From contig NW_024468515.1 of assembly GCF_001632365.1 (NCBI RefSeq), forward strand, positions 279,070 to 343,069: a stretch of DNA of 64,000 nt, given 5' to 3'. The DNA comes from Laetiporus sulphureus 93-53. Its lineage: Eukaryota; Basidiomycota; Agaricomycetes; Polyporales; Laetiporaceae. Shown here one piece after another: positions 11,795 through 22,500 of the stretch (position 1 is the first letter of the stretch; every line of letters starts with the position of its first letter). A model generated the notes under the pieces. The model was not told the origin of the DNA. It was given only the letters and a program-made list of their open reading frames with translations, and ran no database searches. The position numbers were made by a program, and so were the translations under genes.

Positions 11795-14700
11795 CTATGC
11801 CGCAGCTGCGACCTCAGTGCGGAACTGCTCCTCGCCGCCCATCCTGTCGTACCACGCCTTACCCTCCGTCGTGGGAGCGATGTAGCCCGCGCGAATCACC
11901 CAGTCGCCGAAATGTTCGCCCTCACGCCGCTCCAGTGCATAGCGCTTGATCATCGGCCGCAAAATCGCGAGAATCTCCGGTTCTGTGACCGTTTCTGCAG
12001 ATAGAACTGTGAGGAAAGGACGTCATATGTAAACAAGCACCAGAAATGCGCACCTCGGTAAATTTTATTGAGTCGCTCGCCGTTGTACCCGCCACCGAGT
12101 AGTATAGAATAAGTGCCTGGGGCCTTGCCGACAAATGCGACCTCTGAATGGGGAGGGAGATGAGGAACGTGCGTGGACAAGTGGAGCGTCAGCACGTACC
12201 TGCAATGTATGGTCGCGCGCAGCCGTTCGGACAACCCGTCATCCTCATGACAATCGAGTCGTTACGGAGACCATTCTCTTCGCAAATCTTCTCGACCTTG
12301 CCGACGAGGAGAGGGAAATACTGCAGGGATCACTATCAGCAACTTGACCATCACACATTAAATGATAACGCCCACTCTTTCCGATTCGGCCATGGCAAGG
12401 CCTGAGAGACTGTGAGCACAGGCTGAACACGCCACTGACGAAATAAAATTGCTTACCGCACGTCGGGAACGCAACACATGCAGACGACGACAACCTCAGT
12501 GCTGAGTACGAGAGATTATCCAGCTTGTACTTCGCAAGCAGCTCCTTAATCTGCGGCAGGTCCTCCGTCGCGATATCGCTGATCATCAAATGCTGGTTCG
12601 CCGTCGTCCGGAACGTGCCCTTGTGCACCTTCGCGATCTCACGCAGGCCGGTCTTGAAGTCGCGCCCGGGCTCGTCCTGGATGCGGCCGTTCTCGATGAA
12701 GCACATGAAATGGTGCTTGCCGTCCTCGCCCGTGTGCCAACCGTAGTCGTCGACGTTGCGGTTGAATGCGTACGGGCGCGCAGGCTGTAGCTGGTACCCG
12801 AGCAGCTTTTCGACTTCTGCTTTGAAGACGTCGAGCCCCATGCGGTCGATCGTGTACTTGAGACGGGCGTTCTAGGGAGAATATATCAGACATCATGATT
12901 TCGGAGGGATCGTGCTGGGGGCCTGCATACCTTACGACTAGAGAAATGGGGTCAGCATATTTTGAATGATCAATGAAGCAAACTCACTCTTCACGGTTTC
13001 CATTGTCCCTCTGGACAAGCATGATCTTCTCAGCGACGTCGACGCCCTGCTGAGGCGTGCAATAGCCAATGACGCTGCCGAGACGTGGGTAAGTTTTCTT
13101 GTTGCCGTGCGTGACGCCCATCCCGCCTCCAATGGTGACATTGAAGCCCTCGAGCTCGCCCTTGTCGTTCACAATGGCGATGAAGCCGACATCGTTCGCG
13201 AAGAGGTCGACGTCGTTCGTGGGCGGGACGGCGACAGCGACTTTGAACTACGCGGCGGCGTGGTCAGAGGTGATTATCCAGCCTGACGACCGAACGACAT
13301 ACCTTTCGCGGAAGGTAGAACTCGCCATACAGCGGCTCGATATCATGCACCGCGTCTCCAGCGACGAGCTTCTTGTCCAACCAGATCTCATGGTACGCAG
13401 TCGTCCTAGGGAGCAGGCGCTCGCTGACGGACTTGGCGAACTCGTACACCTGAGTGTGCAGCTTCGACAAGGACGGGATCGCAGAAACGATGACATTCCT
13501 GCGATACTAAATCAGTGCGCGATGCAATGCCACGACCGACCAAACCCTCACCTGTTAACGTCTCCGCACGCGGCGAGTGTATCAAGCAGTGCCCTATTGA
13601 TATCCTGAATGGCAGCCTTGAGGTGCCGCTTGATGACGCCGTGAAACTGGAACGTCTGCCTCGTCGTAATCTTGAACGTCCCGCACCCATGCTCATCCGC
13701 AATCTGGTCCATCAACAGCCACTGATCCGACTTACACACCCCACCAGGCATGCGCACGCGGATCATGAAGCTATACGCGGGCTCCACGCCCTGCGCGATG
13801 CGCTCGTCCCGAATATCCCTATCGTCCTGCTGGTAAATCCCGTGAAATTTCGTGAGCTGCGTGTCGCTCGGCGCGAGCGCGCCCGTCGTGGTGTCCTCCA
13901 GTCCCTCCTTGATCGTCCCCCGAAGGTACTGCGACGCAACCTTGATATGCTCGTTCGTGATCGGCTCCGGCTCCGCCTCCTGCACCTCCACCGAGTCGAC
14001 GCCGAGCGCCTTCCAGATGAGCGGCTCCCACTGCTTATAGCCCGTCTCGGGCCCGTCCGCATCCTGGTCATCGCCAAGGCCACTCGGCACGACGCGCTGC
14101 GCACCAAGGCTCTCCAACCTCACATCCAAATCCCTTCCCGCCTTGTTATAGAAATGCCTGTCCTCGGGCCTCGGCCAGTAATGGCTATCGCCCATCCCGA
14201 ACACGCTGTACTTGACATTCGCGAGCGGACGCTGGCCCGCGGCGACGGCGGCATTGAGCGCCTTCATGAACACCCGGCCATTCTGNNNNNNNNNNNNNNN
14301 NNNNNNNNNNNNNNNNNNNNNNNNNNNNNNNNNNNNNNNNNNNNNNNNNNNNNNNNNNNNNNNNNNNNNNNNNNNNNNNNNNNNNNNNNNNNNNNNNNNN
14401 NNNNNNNNNNNNNNNNNNNNNNNNNNNNNNNNNNNNNNNNNNNNNNNNNNNNNNNNNNNNNNNNNNNNNNNNNNNNNNNNNNNNNNNNNNNNNNNNNNNN
14501 NNNNNNNNNNNNNNNNNNNNNNNNNNNNNNNNNNNNNNNNNNNNNNNNNNNNNNNNNNNNNNNNNNNNNNNNNNNNNNNNNNNNNAGCTCCGCGGGGAGA
14601 GCGGGGCGCGAGGCGACGAGCTGCGAGAGGTGGTTCTGGCGGTCGAGGAACGCGCGGAGCTCGTTCTTGATCGCGTCCGAATCGAGGATGAACGCGTCCT

Positions 14701-16615
14701 CACCTTCCTTGCGCGGATCCCAGCGGTAGAGCGGCCAGTGGCCCGCATCGACGGCGCGCTTCGTCTCCTTGAGGATCTCGAGCGCGGGCGTGTCCTCGTG
14801 CTCGTACGGGAGATACGCGAGCACGACGCTCGGGCCCGCGAAGCGGTCCGCCTCGACGAGTGCCTGCAGGACCTGTGCGTAACTCGAATAGAGCGCGACG
14901 GAGGCGACGTAGGCGTCGCCGTGGTTCATCGCGTAGAGGCCGGCGTCGCGCTTGCGCTTGTTGATGGGGGTCTGCGAAGCGCGCGTGTAGGGCATCGTAT
15001 CGAGGATGAGGATGTTCACGTTCAGCCCGCTCGCGACGGCGTGGTGCAGGCCCGACGCGCCGAGGTCATACGCCCATGCATCGCTGCCGATGATCCACCG
15101 GCTCTTCTCCTTTGCTCCCTCCGCGAACAGGTTCCTCGCAGCAGATACCCGCGCCGCTGCACCCTTCAAGCTTCCGCCGGATTCGCGCTCCCAGTCCTCC
15201 AGAGCACGCGCGATATTCTGGCCAAGCTCCTTCTCCTTCTCTGCATCGACCTTTTTGGACTTGGACTTGCCCCGCCCGACAGCCCACTCGGTGAGGAGCG
15301 CATGCAGGGATGCGGGCAGCGCGCTATCGCCGAGAAGCGTGCGTACGTCGTCCTCAAGGTGCTGCAGTGTCTCGAGCTCGCCGCGTATGCGACCGAGCGT
15401 GAATTCGGGGCTCGTTGCGGCCGCACCGAGGGTGGGTACAAGTGAGGGGTCGTTAGCGATCTCAAGGCGGGAGCCGAAGAGCGTGTGCAGCAGGCTGGTA
15501 TACGACGCCTCGTGCTTTGGGATATGTGGGATCGGCACTGCAGCCGCGCTCGACGCGTCCAAGGTCGCTCCGAGGGTAAGGCGCTCCGATGGGGCGTTCT
15601 CTGCGCGAGCGATGAGCTTCTGAACGTCCTCTGCGGAGACGCCACGCGCGTCGCCGAGAAGGACGCTCTGCACGACCGGCTTGTGCTCGCGCGCGTCCTC
15701 CTGGAGCGCACTGACGGTCTCGAGGTAGAGCGGGGTCCACTTGGCGGACCAGGAGCGGATGTGCTCGCATACAAGCACGCGAGAGGCGGATGCGGGGATA
15801 GAGTTTGCGAGCGATGCGGACGGGAGGGGCTTGAGGAGCGTGACGTCAACAAACGCAGTGTTTGGAACGTCGATGGACGCGATGGGGCCGAGCGTGACGA
15901 GCACGGTGGTTGGGTCTTGCGCGCCGTGCGTGCTGAGGGCGCGAATGGGCCGACGGACGAGACCGACGGTGGAGACAGCCGCAGATTCGTACGCTGCGAT
16001 GAGCGCTGCGGACTCGTCAACAGGCTTAGAGGGGAGCAGGCCATTGCCGTTTGTGGTGGAGTGGCCATTCGTATTCGGTGACGATGGCTTGTCGGAGTAA
16101 AGGTAAGGCGAGACGGCGCCCTCGTCGATTTCAGCTAGCTGGTCGTCCTCGGTGCCGACATGAAAGATGTGTAGCACGGTACGGCCTTCTGTCCGCGCGA
16201 GGCGGCTTGCTAGGAGAGCGTGATCGTGTGCGCGCTGGGCGGTGCTGGAGTAGAGGCAGATGGGGACGGTGGCGCGGAGTACAAGGGCGTCGGAGAGGTC
16301 GTCGGCTGGTGGAATGGCGACGTGCAGCACGGTGGGTGTATGCGCGAGCTCGGCGAGGTGGGGCACGAGTTGACGGAGGTTACGGCCATTGGAGATGGTC
16401 AAGAAGGATACGACCCCCTGGGACTGAGCATGGACGTGGAGGAGGGCTGCGCCGGGGTCGGCCGCGGAGGGGAGACGCTGCACGGATGACGTTGGCTTGA
16501 TTGCTGGCAGAGCGGCGAGTGCGGCGGCGACGTCTTGGGAGTCGGAAGCGAGGAGAGTGTCCGAGGCAAGGAACGCGATGCGCGACACGGCGCGGACGGA
16601 GGGAGACGCCGGCAT
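11795..16615 (-). CDS. MET5: Sulfite reductase [NADPH] beta (hemoprotein) subunit
   Basis: Reduces sulfite to sulfide in assimilatory sulfur metabolism, holding siroheme and a 4Fe-4S cluster. Transcript order: 16615-14586, gap, 14285-13552, 13498-13303, 13247-12988, 12937-12931, 12871-12457, 12401-12376, 12320-12200, 12143-12054, 11994-11795. About 1,459 residues if the 300 unknown bases are coding, close to yeast Met5 (1,442). The N-terminal half has the PFOR-like region (for example [19 protein letters not shown]). After the gap comes the flavodoxin-like region ([26 protein letters not shown]), then the ferredoxin-like and catalytic repeats. Cluster and siroheme cysteines are intact: C-x5-C in [17 protein letters not shown] and C-x3-C in [10 protein letters not shown]. 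One exon (12931-12937) is only 7 nt and supplies the DRK of REDRKNARLKY. An upstream Met in the same frame exists, but the 16615 start suits the family better. Confidence 0.95.
14286..14585. other. Assembly gap (300 N) inside MET5
   Basis: A run of exactly 300 unknown bases interrupts the sulfite reductase gene between [25 protein letters not shown] and QNGRVF-like segments. The flanking reading frames differ by one position if exactly 300 coding bases are missing. So the true length is not 300, or an intron lies inside. Confidence 0.99.
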
Positions 16616-16790
16616 GCTGGAGATGATCAGCACAACGAAGAAAACGCGACTTAAGCTAGCCAGGAGGAGGGTAGAAATGGGGAGGAGGAGCGGAATAAAA
16701 GGGCTTGGATTTGCGTGCATTGCTCGATTACTCCTCGATCACCTCACCCGCACACCATCCCTTTGGCCCTGTTTGGCTGCCCCTACAACA

Positions 16791-16800
16791 GGGTTAGGGC
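16791..16800 (+). promoter_or_regulatory. Telomere-repeat-like box (AGGGTTAGGG) upstream of RPL30
   Basis: The sequence AGGGTTAGGG lies about 100 bp upstream of the L30 start codon, inside the 286-bp region shared head to head with MET5. TTAGGG-type boxes are bound by Tbf1-like factors and are ancestral activators of fungal ribosomal-protein genes. Presence is seen directly; function is inferred. Confidence 0.5.
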
Positions 16801-16901
16801 CACATCAAACCTTGTCCAAAAACTGCCCAGTCTCACGCAGTCCGTTGATCCCAAGCAAGCAGTCCCGCACGCCACCACCGACACCCACTCCGACGACCGC
16901 G

Positions 16902-17387
16902 ATGGCCCCCACCAAAAAGTCCAAGGCTGCAAAGTCCACCGAGAGCATCTCCTCCCGTCTCGCCCTCGTCGTCAAATCCGGCAAGTACTCCCTCGGATAC
17001 AAGTCCGCCCTCAAGCAGATGCGCAGCGGCAAGGGTGAGTCTGTCCCGCCCTCTGCACCCACGGGGACTGGAGCGTGAGGCTGAGAAGGTCCCTTGTGCT
17101 GACCCCGCGCGTCTCTAGCCAAGCTGGTCCTCATTGCCGGCAACTGCCCCCCGCTCCGCAAGTCCGAGCTGGAGTACTACGCCATGCTTTCCAAGACGTC
17201 CGTGCATCACTTTGCGGGCACGAACGTCGCACTCGGCACTGCTGCCGGAAAGCTCTTCCGTGTTGGGTGCGTAACGGCACCTACTCTACTTTCTTGTGTC
17301 ACTAATCTCACCCCGCTCAGTGTGATGACCGTCTCCGACCCCGGAGACAGCGATCTTCTCACCGTCGCCGAGGGTCATGCCGCATAA
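16902..17387 (+). CDS. RPL30: 60S ribosomal protein L30 (eL30)
   Basis: Small structural protein of the large ribosomal subunit; in yeast it also binds its own transcript to control splicing. Three exons (16902-17034, 17119-17266, 17321-17387) give 115 residues. The basic N-terminus [20 protein letters not shown] is followed by the family core [40 protein letters not shown] and [20 protein letters not shown], ending [10 protein letters not shown]. Length and motifs fit the eL30 family throughout. The first intron (17035-17118) falls after codon 44, later than in yeast. The gene is divergent from MET5. Confidence 0.97.
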
Positions 17388-18680
17388 AAGCACTCTGCGT
17401 GCTTTCTATGACCGAGGGGTACGCGAGTTGTCTAGTTTATGCTACGCTTGTATGATGTCCATCCTGCTATCGATTCACCTCGTTAAGCACAGGCTGTGCT
17501 CTTTCCGCACTTCTCCTATCTGCACAACTTTCATCGCATGCTCGTATGCAAGGGACGACTAACTGCAACTCATTCTTGCATCTTGTATCTAGCGCCCAAT
17601 CTGCGCGCGCTACGTGTTTCCGCAGCATCTTGATCCCAGTGCTCAGCACCAACCCGAAGGGCTTCCGCTACCATGCCCGTGCTTCCTTGCTTCATGATGA
17701 TTTGCTCCGCGGCACGCACGAATGGTGGGGCGATTGCGGCATTCCCACGTACGCCGGTGCGCTCCTGCGTATTCGGAATTCCTCACTTACGAAAGACCAA
17801 CCGCGTCCGGATGGCAGAAGGATTGCGGCATGCGTGCATTTTTTTTTTTTTGTACATTTATTTGGCATGCGTGCATACATACGGCGTGCCTTGCTCCGTT
17901 TCTGCAAGTCCGATGTGCTCATGGCGCTTGTGTGGGGGTTATTGGTTGCACACCGTGCGTGGCGCCTCGGTGTCGCGTCGGCGGCAGTCGTTGCGATGTA
18001 TGCTCACGTCGCAGATGTTCGTCCAATTCCGATACGGTGACTCTTCGCCTTGAACACGCAATTCTTTGGTCTTTCATAGGCGCAGGCGTGGAGGGACTGG
18101 CGTGCAGCACGACATGGGCATGTCATACGCCGCAGATACTTTGATGCGACTGGTGCATCAACCGCACATTCTACCCGTCTTCAATGAGTGGCACGCATGG
18201 TCCTGCAAATAGACCGTCGTAGTAGTCTCTGGTGGTCAGACGACTCTGGGTGAGCTCACGGAGCATATAGAGGAAGTAGTGACCTCACAATGAAAGGCAT
18301 GTGGCGAAGAGCTCCGGTCGTCCTCGGGGTAGCTGGCATCTGCCATTCAGAACTGTTCGTAATCCATGCGTATAGGGCGCGGAGCCGTGTTTGAAGACCT
18401 TGTGATGTCCACGTTTGATCTTCCTTACGAGCTGATCCATGATGGTGCTGCTTCTCTGCGACGCGGTGTGCCGCCGGGACGCCGCTCGATCTTCGTAGAA
18501 GGCGATATTCATCTGGAGCATTAACGGAAAGTCACATGTGGATACATCCTCGGGCAACAACTTGAGGTGTCCCTATGCACGCCTGAGCCGCCTCCTCGAC
18601 GACATCCCTCTTCTCTCCGCCGGATAGCGCCACCTTGCTCCTCTATATCTAAACCTCTCAGTTCAGCGTGGCCCCGTACG
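17388..18680. other. Gene-poor region after RPL30
   Basis: About 1.3 kb without a supportable gene. Several open frames of 60-170 codons exist but overlap one another on both strands and show no recognisable family or splice pattern. A 13-T tract flanked by 13-bp direct repeats (17827-17876) is the only structured element noticed. Confidence 0.55.
17827..17876. repeat. 13-bp direct repeats flanking a T tract
   Basis: GGCATGCGTGCAT occurs at 17827-17839 and again at 17864-17876. Between them are a run of T (13 counting the repeat's last base) and a short AT-rich spacer. The layout resembles a target-site duplication around a minimal poly(A)/poly(T) insertion, but replication slippage would look similar. 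Confidence 0.6.
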
Positions 18681-19640
18681 ATGTCCTCACACGCCTCTGC
18701 TAGTACTGCTGGCCAACCATCTGGGCGCACTATGGCGGTGCCACCAGCGCGATCCTACTCGCGGTCTGATCCTATTGATCTCACCCTCGATGACGACGAC
18801 GGCGCTTCATCGCGTCAAGTCATTGATCCAATTAGTTCGCCGCAGCCACGGCACGGAAACTTGCCCGCCGATTCACCACCGAAGACACCAGTGTGCATAG
18901 GCCAGCTGTCGACGACCACTCTCGTCCTGTATCCCGTCCCGTATCTCTTGCGGCAAGGCCATGTGGCAGCGGACTCAGACTGGGCACTGGTTCGCTTATG
19001 TTATGAACACGCTGCTGGCCAGGAGACTATTCATGTCCAGAAGTCTCCGAGGAGAGCTCCTCCGATTGACATCGTCCCAGGAGAGAATTTTGGCGTAGCG
19101 GAACTGAAGGTAGCGATGTCTTTTGGGCCGATGTTAGGGAAGGGGTTGATATGGCTAGACGCCGAAGTACAGAGAGGTCAACCACATGTAACCGTGTCCA
19201 GCTCACTGGGCCGCGCAGCTTTCGATTCTGCCTCTGCAAATGCTGGTATACATTTGAAGGAAAACATACCCGTCGTTGCGAACTTCCTACATCAATCTGG
19301 CCTGTTCCTCGACCACCCGACTTTGCCATTTGTCGTGCAGTGGGTCATGAGCGAATACTATTACAATCCTCACAACCCGCCTCCAGGTGGACACGCTCGT
19401 GCCCTCACTGGAGTCCGTCGTTTAGGATAGTTCAAGAGTTTGATGGTTGGCGATGAGTTGGAAGAGACGGAGGCTACGTGAGTGATCATGTCCTTTTGTT
19501 ATGACATTGAACCGCTCACTGATTCTTGGCCGACAGCGCCTGAGAATGAGATTGCCACCAAACTGTATTAACATCAGAAGACGGCGCTCACGTTCTTGCT
19601 TGATTGAGAGCGGGAACGTCCTGCATACGGAGGCCATGAC
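18681..19640 (+). pseudogene. Decayed N-terminal part of a Rad5/SNF2-like helicase gene
   Basis: An open frame of 249 codons (18681-19430) starts MSSHASAS and carries an acidic SUMO-interaction-like motif, PIDLTLDDDD. It then has VLYPVPYLLRQG, FGVAELKVAMSFGPMLGKGL and NPHNPPPGGH, which I recall as the N-terminal region of basidiomycete SNF2/Rad5-like helicases. After the TAG stop the family sequence continues in broken form: LMVGDELEETEAT near 19440-19480, then PENEIATKLY, a stop, HQKTALTFLLD, another stop (19543-19608). In the intact family this region leads into the helicase motor (KLYPHQKKALTFLL...), but no ATPase motifs follow here. It is therefore probably a truncated, decayed copy. A short expressed SIM-bearing protein from the intact first part cannot be excluded. 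Confidence 0.6.
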
Positions 19641-20250
19641 CTCGATATCGCCGTCGTCAAACGCCGCCCTCTTTCCGACACAAGTCATCAACATGCTCTT
19701 TTTTCGACAGCTAAATCACAAGCTCTCGCATTCATCCGCTAAAATTTCGGCCCAATTTGACGTCGGCTTGGCGCAGCTTCCAACGCGCGCGCGCAGCAGG
19801 GAAGTGTGACCGGAACATCGCGTCCGTCCACGGGGTGTCCACTCGCCGCCATTGACAGTAATGGAACAGCCTCCTGAGAGCGGGCTTGGCGCGGCAGCGA
19901 TAGCTGGGCGAATCGATTCATAATTCCATATATTGCATGGCCAGACAGCGGAGGGACACTAGTTTGCTCTATATAGCGTGAGTACTATATACATCGAAGC
20001 AATCAATGGGAATCATATGCAGTCCGTCGAGCCGAAAGGGAAGCCGAGGCAATAACTTTACAGTGGTGGCTCCCTTAGAAGGAAGCGTCTAGGTAAATAT
20101 GATACATTCGCCCAGTCACGAGGTTGCATCGAGGAGTATCTCGTGGGCCTACATCGTAGGCAGTGGCGCGCCCAACTGTAGACGTGGTCTTGGCATCGAG
20201 CAGCTGAAAGCGAGAAGTCGTCGGAGATACGAGCCATCCAGTGGACATCG
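19641..20250. other. Intergenic region without supported gene
   Basis: About 600 bp after the helicase remnant and before the 3' end of the minus-strand membrane-protein gene. I see no coherent coding sequence, repeat or RNA gene in it. Confidence 0.5.
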
Positions 20251-21268
20251 TTAGCTCATGAGGCGTTCTCCCCACACGAGCCGCTGACGGTGGGCGCGCA
20301 CAGCGCCTTGGATCGTTATCCAAGCGATCCAAATGCACGCAAGGAGCGCCAGAGCGAACAGCGTGCGCTAATGATGCGTGAGAACGCGATTAAAGTAACA
20401 ATGGCCGAATACGTAAGTGCGGGCAAATGACGGAGGATCAGCACGGAATACGCACGATGAGCGCCTTCCACCTGAAGCTGACCGGAGCATTCGAAGTGAA
20501 GATGATGGTTCGCAGGCGGGAGGAGACGGGGATGTTGAGCCATTCGAGAGCGGACATGAGCTCGCATGCCTGTTCGAGGACAGCGGCCAGCGGGAGGTCC
20601 GAGGAGAAAACAGTTAGCGGATGACAAGGAAGATCAGAAGGGAAGCGCGGGCGATGCCAAGACACCGATTCCGCGTGAACGCGCAGACGCACCTTGTCTC
20701 TTCCGTGGTTATAGACGCGCCGGATGTGGACGACCTGCTGTCCGACGTGAGGGAGGTGCTCCTCGAGCTCCTGCAACGTGGCGAGGTCATCGTCCAGGGA
20801 GTTCTCGATGTGTGGCACAGTGGTGGTGAGCGCGAGATCTGTACGACGCTGGTTTTGCTACGAAGGCGGTCAGCGCGAGGCTGAGCGGTAAATCGCCAGA
20901 ATAGTACCTGAAGTCCAGCCAAGACTTCCTGCAGCAGGTTGTGGATAGCGCGAGAGTTGCTCATGTCCACCGTGAGTCGGGACTGTTGCCAGGGAGAGAA
21001 GGTTGGCACGCTGGTCCGTCTGTATTAATGAATGCTCATAGGCGGGAACGCACCTGGAGGTCTTTGATCTGGTGCTCGTAACGCATGGTGCGGCGCGACA
21101 TCGATGCAAGGGCAGCTTCCAAATCACTGCATAGGCACGCGGGTCAGCGTACATTCACAAGTCAACTAACACCATGCCTCACCCTGATCGTCTACTCGTG
21201 TGCCGGGTTTCTTCTTCGAGCTCTGCCTCTTGTACCGCTGCCTTGTCGTATGTAGGATCAGAGGCCAT
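20251..21268 (-). CDS. Coiled-coil protein with C-terminal membrane segment, unknown function
   Basis: Not assigned to a named family. Six exons in transcript order (21268-21183, 21126-21054, 20982-20908, 20857-20693, 20569-20456, 20367-20251) give 209 residues, with all phases consistent. The first 130 residues are acidic and helical with heptad-like spacing (YEHQIKDLQ, NSLDDDLATLQELEEHLPHV), so a coiled coil is likely. The stretch RLRTIIFTSNAPVSFRWKAL then leads to a single hydrophobic segment, LFALALLACIWIAWITI. A short basic tail ends VRAHRQRLVWGERLMS. This layout (cytosolic coil, late membrane segment) resembles tail-anchored trafficking proteins or SNARE-like proteins, but no SNARE zero-layer motif was identified. 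The second intron (20983-21053, 71 bp) was chosen because nearer acceptors break the frame. The gene is divergent from the NTF2-like gene. Confidence 0.75.
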
Positions 21269-21550
21269 AGAGGACGCGATGACCAGCGCTGCGTCCTGCG
21301 AGAGATGAAGATGATGGGAGGAAGAGGAGGAGGAGGAGAGAAGGTTCAAATAGGTTAAGGAGGCGAAGGAAGGAAATGGAAGCGAAGTGGAGAAACCGGG
21401 AGGAGCACAGCGACCATCGTGGATTGTCCGGACACATGGGCGCCAATGAGGCGATCTATTAGTGCGCGCACGTGGCCGCCTCAAATGGGGCTGTGCCGGC
21501 GCCTAAATACAATTGCACAACCATTCGCCGTGTGTTGATCGGTGCTAACG

Positions 21551-22033
21551 ATGGCTCCCACCCGCTCTCAACTGCTCGCCTCGGCGCAAGGTCTCTGCGG
21601 TGCATTCGCACGCAAGGCTTCCCTCGACGAGCTCCTGTCGCACTTTTCCACCACCCACCAGGTCACCGCTCTCGAGCACGGGGAACCCCTCCTCGCGCCC
21701 TTCCTCGGCCGACCGTTCACTGGGCTCAGGGGCCCGGGCTCGGTGTCCGAGTATTTTGGTATCCTGCAGCAGTGCCTCACGTATGACGACATGTCCTTTG
21801 GTGAATGGGTGGTCGACCCCGAGGCGCAGAAAGTCTGCGTGAAAGGCAGTGCACGCTTTACGTGGACCGAAGGCCGCGGGAAGGGCCAGTCGTGGGATGA
21901 GAAGTTCATTTATATGCTGGACTTTGACGATGAAGGCAAGATCACCGACTATAAGGTGTGGGCTGATTCAGGCGCAGCGTACTTGGCTAGACGTGGCGAA
22001 CTGGACAGCTTGCGGAAGGTGTGTCTTGCATAG
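21551..22033 (+). CDS. NTF2-like / SnoaL-fold protein
   Basis: A 160-residue protein of the NTF2-like alpha+beta fold, as judged from its layout. An N-terminal helix (LLASAQGLCGAFARKASLDE) leads to the helix-turn block ELLSHFSTTHQVTALEHGEP and FTGLRGPGSVSEYF. Beta strands follow: KVCVKGSARFTWTEGRGKG, WDEKFIYMLDFDDEGKITDY and the closing KVWADSGAAYLARRGE. Such proteins are often small-molecule binding or scaffold domains; no catalytic residue can be named. It is read as a single exon. An alternative ending is possible: a donor at 22021 and an acceptor ending at 22076 would replace VCLA with NYQQSQL. No signal peptide is seen. Confidence 0.8.
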   Translation: MAPTRSQLLASAQGLCGAFARKASLDELLSHFSTTHQVTALEHGEPLLAPFLGRPFTGLRGPGSVSEYFGILQQCLTYDDMSFGEWVVDPEAQKVCVKGSARFTWTEGRGKGQSWDEKFIYMLDFDDEGKITDYKVWADSGAAYLARRGELDSLRKVCLA

Positions 22034-22500
22034 TTCTCGCCACACTTCGGTCAGTACTGAACTCTTCTCGGATCAGAATTATCAGCAATCCCAGCTTTGA
22101 AACAAGAGTGTTTTCCCGGACGTAAAGCTTCTCTTAACGAATCTCAGGACCTCAAACTGTTTCGCACCTGTATCTCTAATGTGACTCATTCAGGTGGATC
22201 GCGCAAATGACATGATTCACACCGATGACCTAGACCGCTGTTCGGGACACTTTCACTCTACGGTCAGTTGTCGCAACAGTATTGTTCGCTGCGTTGAAGC
22301 ACTCTAAGCCATGGTCAGTACCAAGCGGCCGCCCCTGATGGAGAACCTACTCGATTTTATGAGCATGTCGACGCAAGCTTGCAGGTTGAATGGCTGAAGG
22401 ACCGAATTACAACAAATTGAGTCTGTTGGATGGCATGGACTAGCTGGGTCGCTCATCAGAGAGACGAGTGATTGGCGAAATCATGGCGCACCGCGCTCTT
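22034..22500. other. Intergenic region
   Basis: No supportable gene; it contains the 3' region of the NTF2-like gene and AT-balanced sequence leading into the BTB pseudogene. Confidence 0.5.

Noticed and set aside
13515..14729. Long plus-strand frame running through the N gap
   Set aside because: It is antisense to the sulfite reductase exons, and its length comes from the unknown bases and GC-rich codon bias.
14630..16100. Several long plus-strand frames (up to 271 codons)
   Set aside because: They overlap the strongly supported minus-strand MET5 exon and mirror its codon bias.
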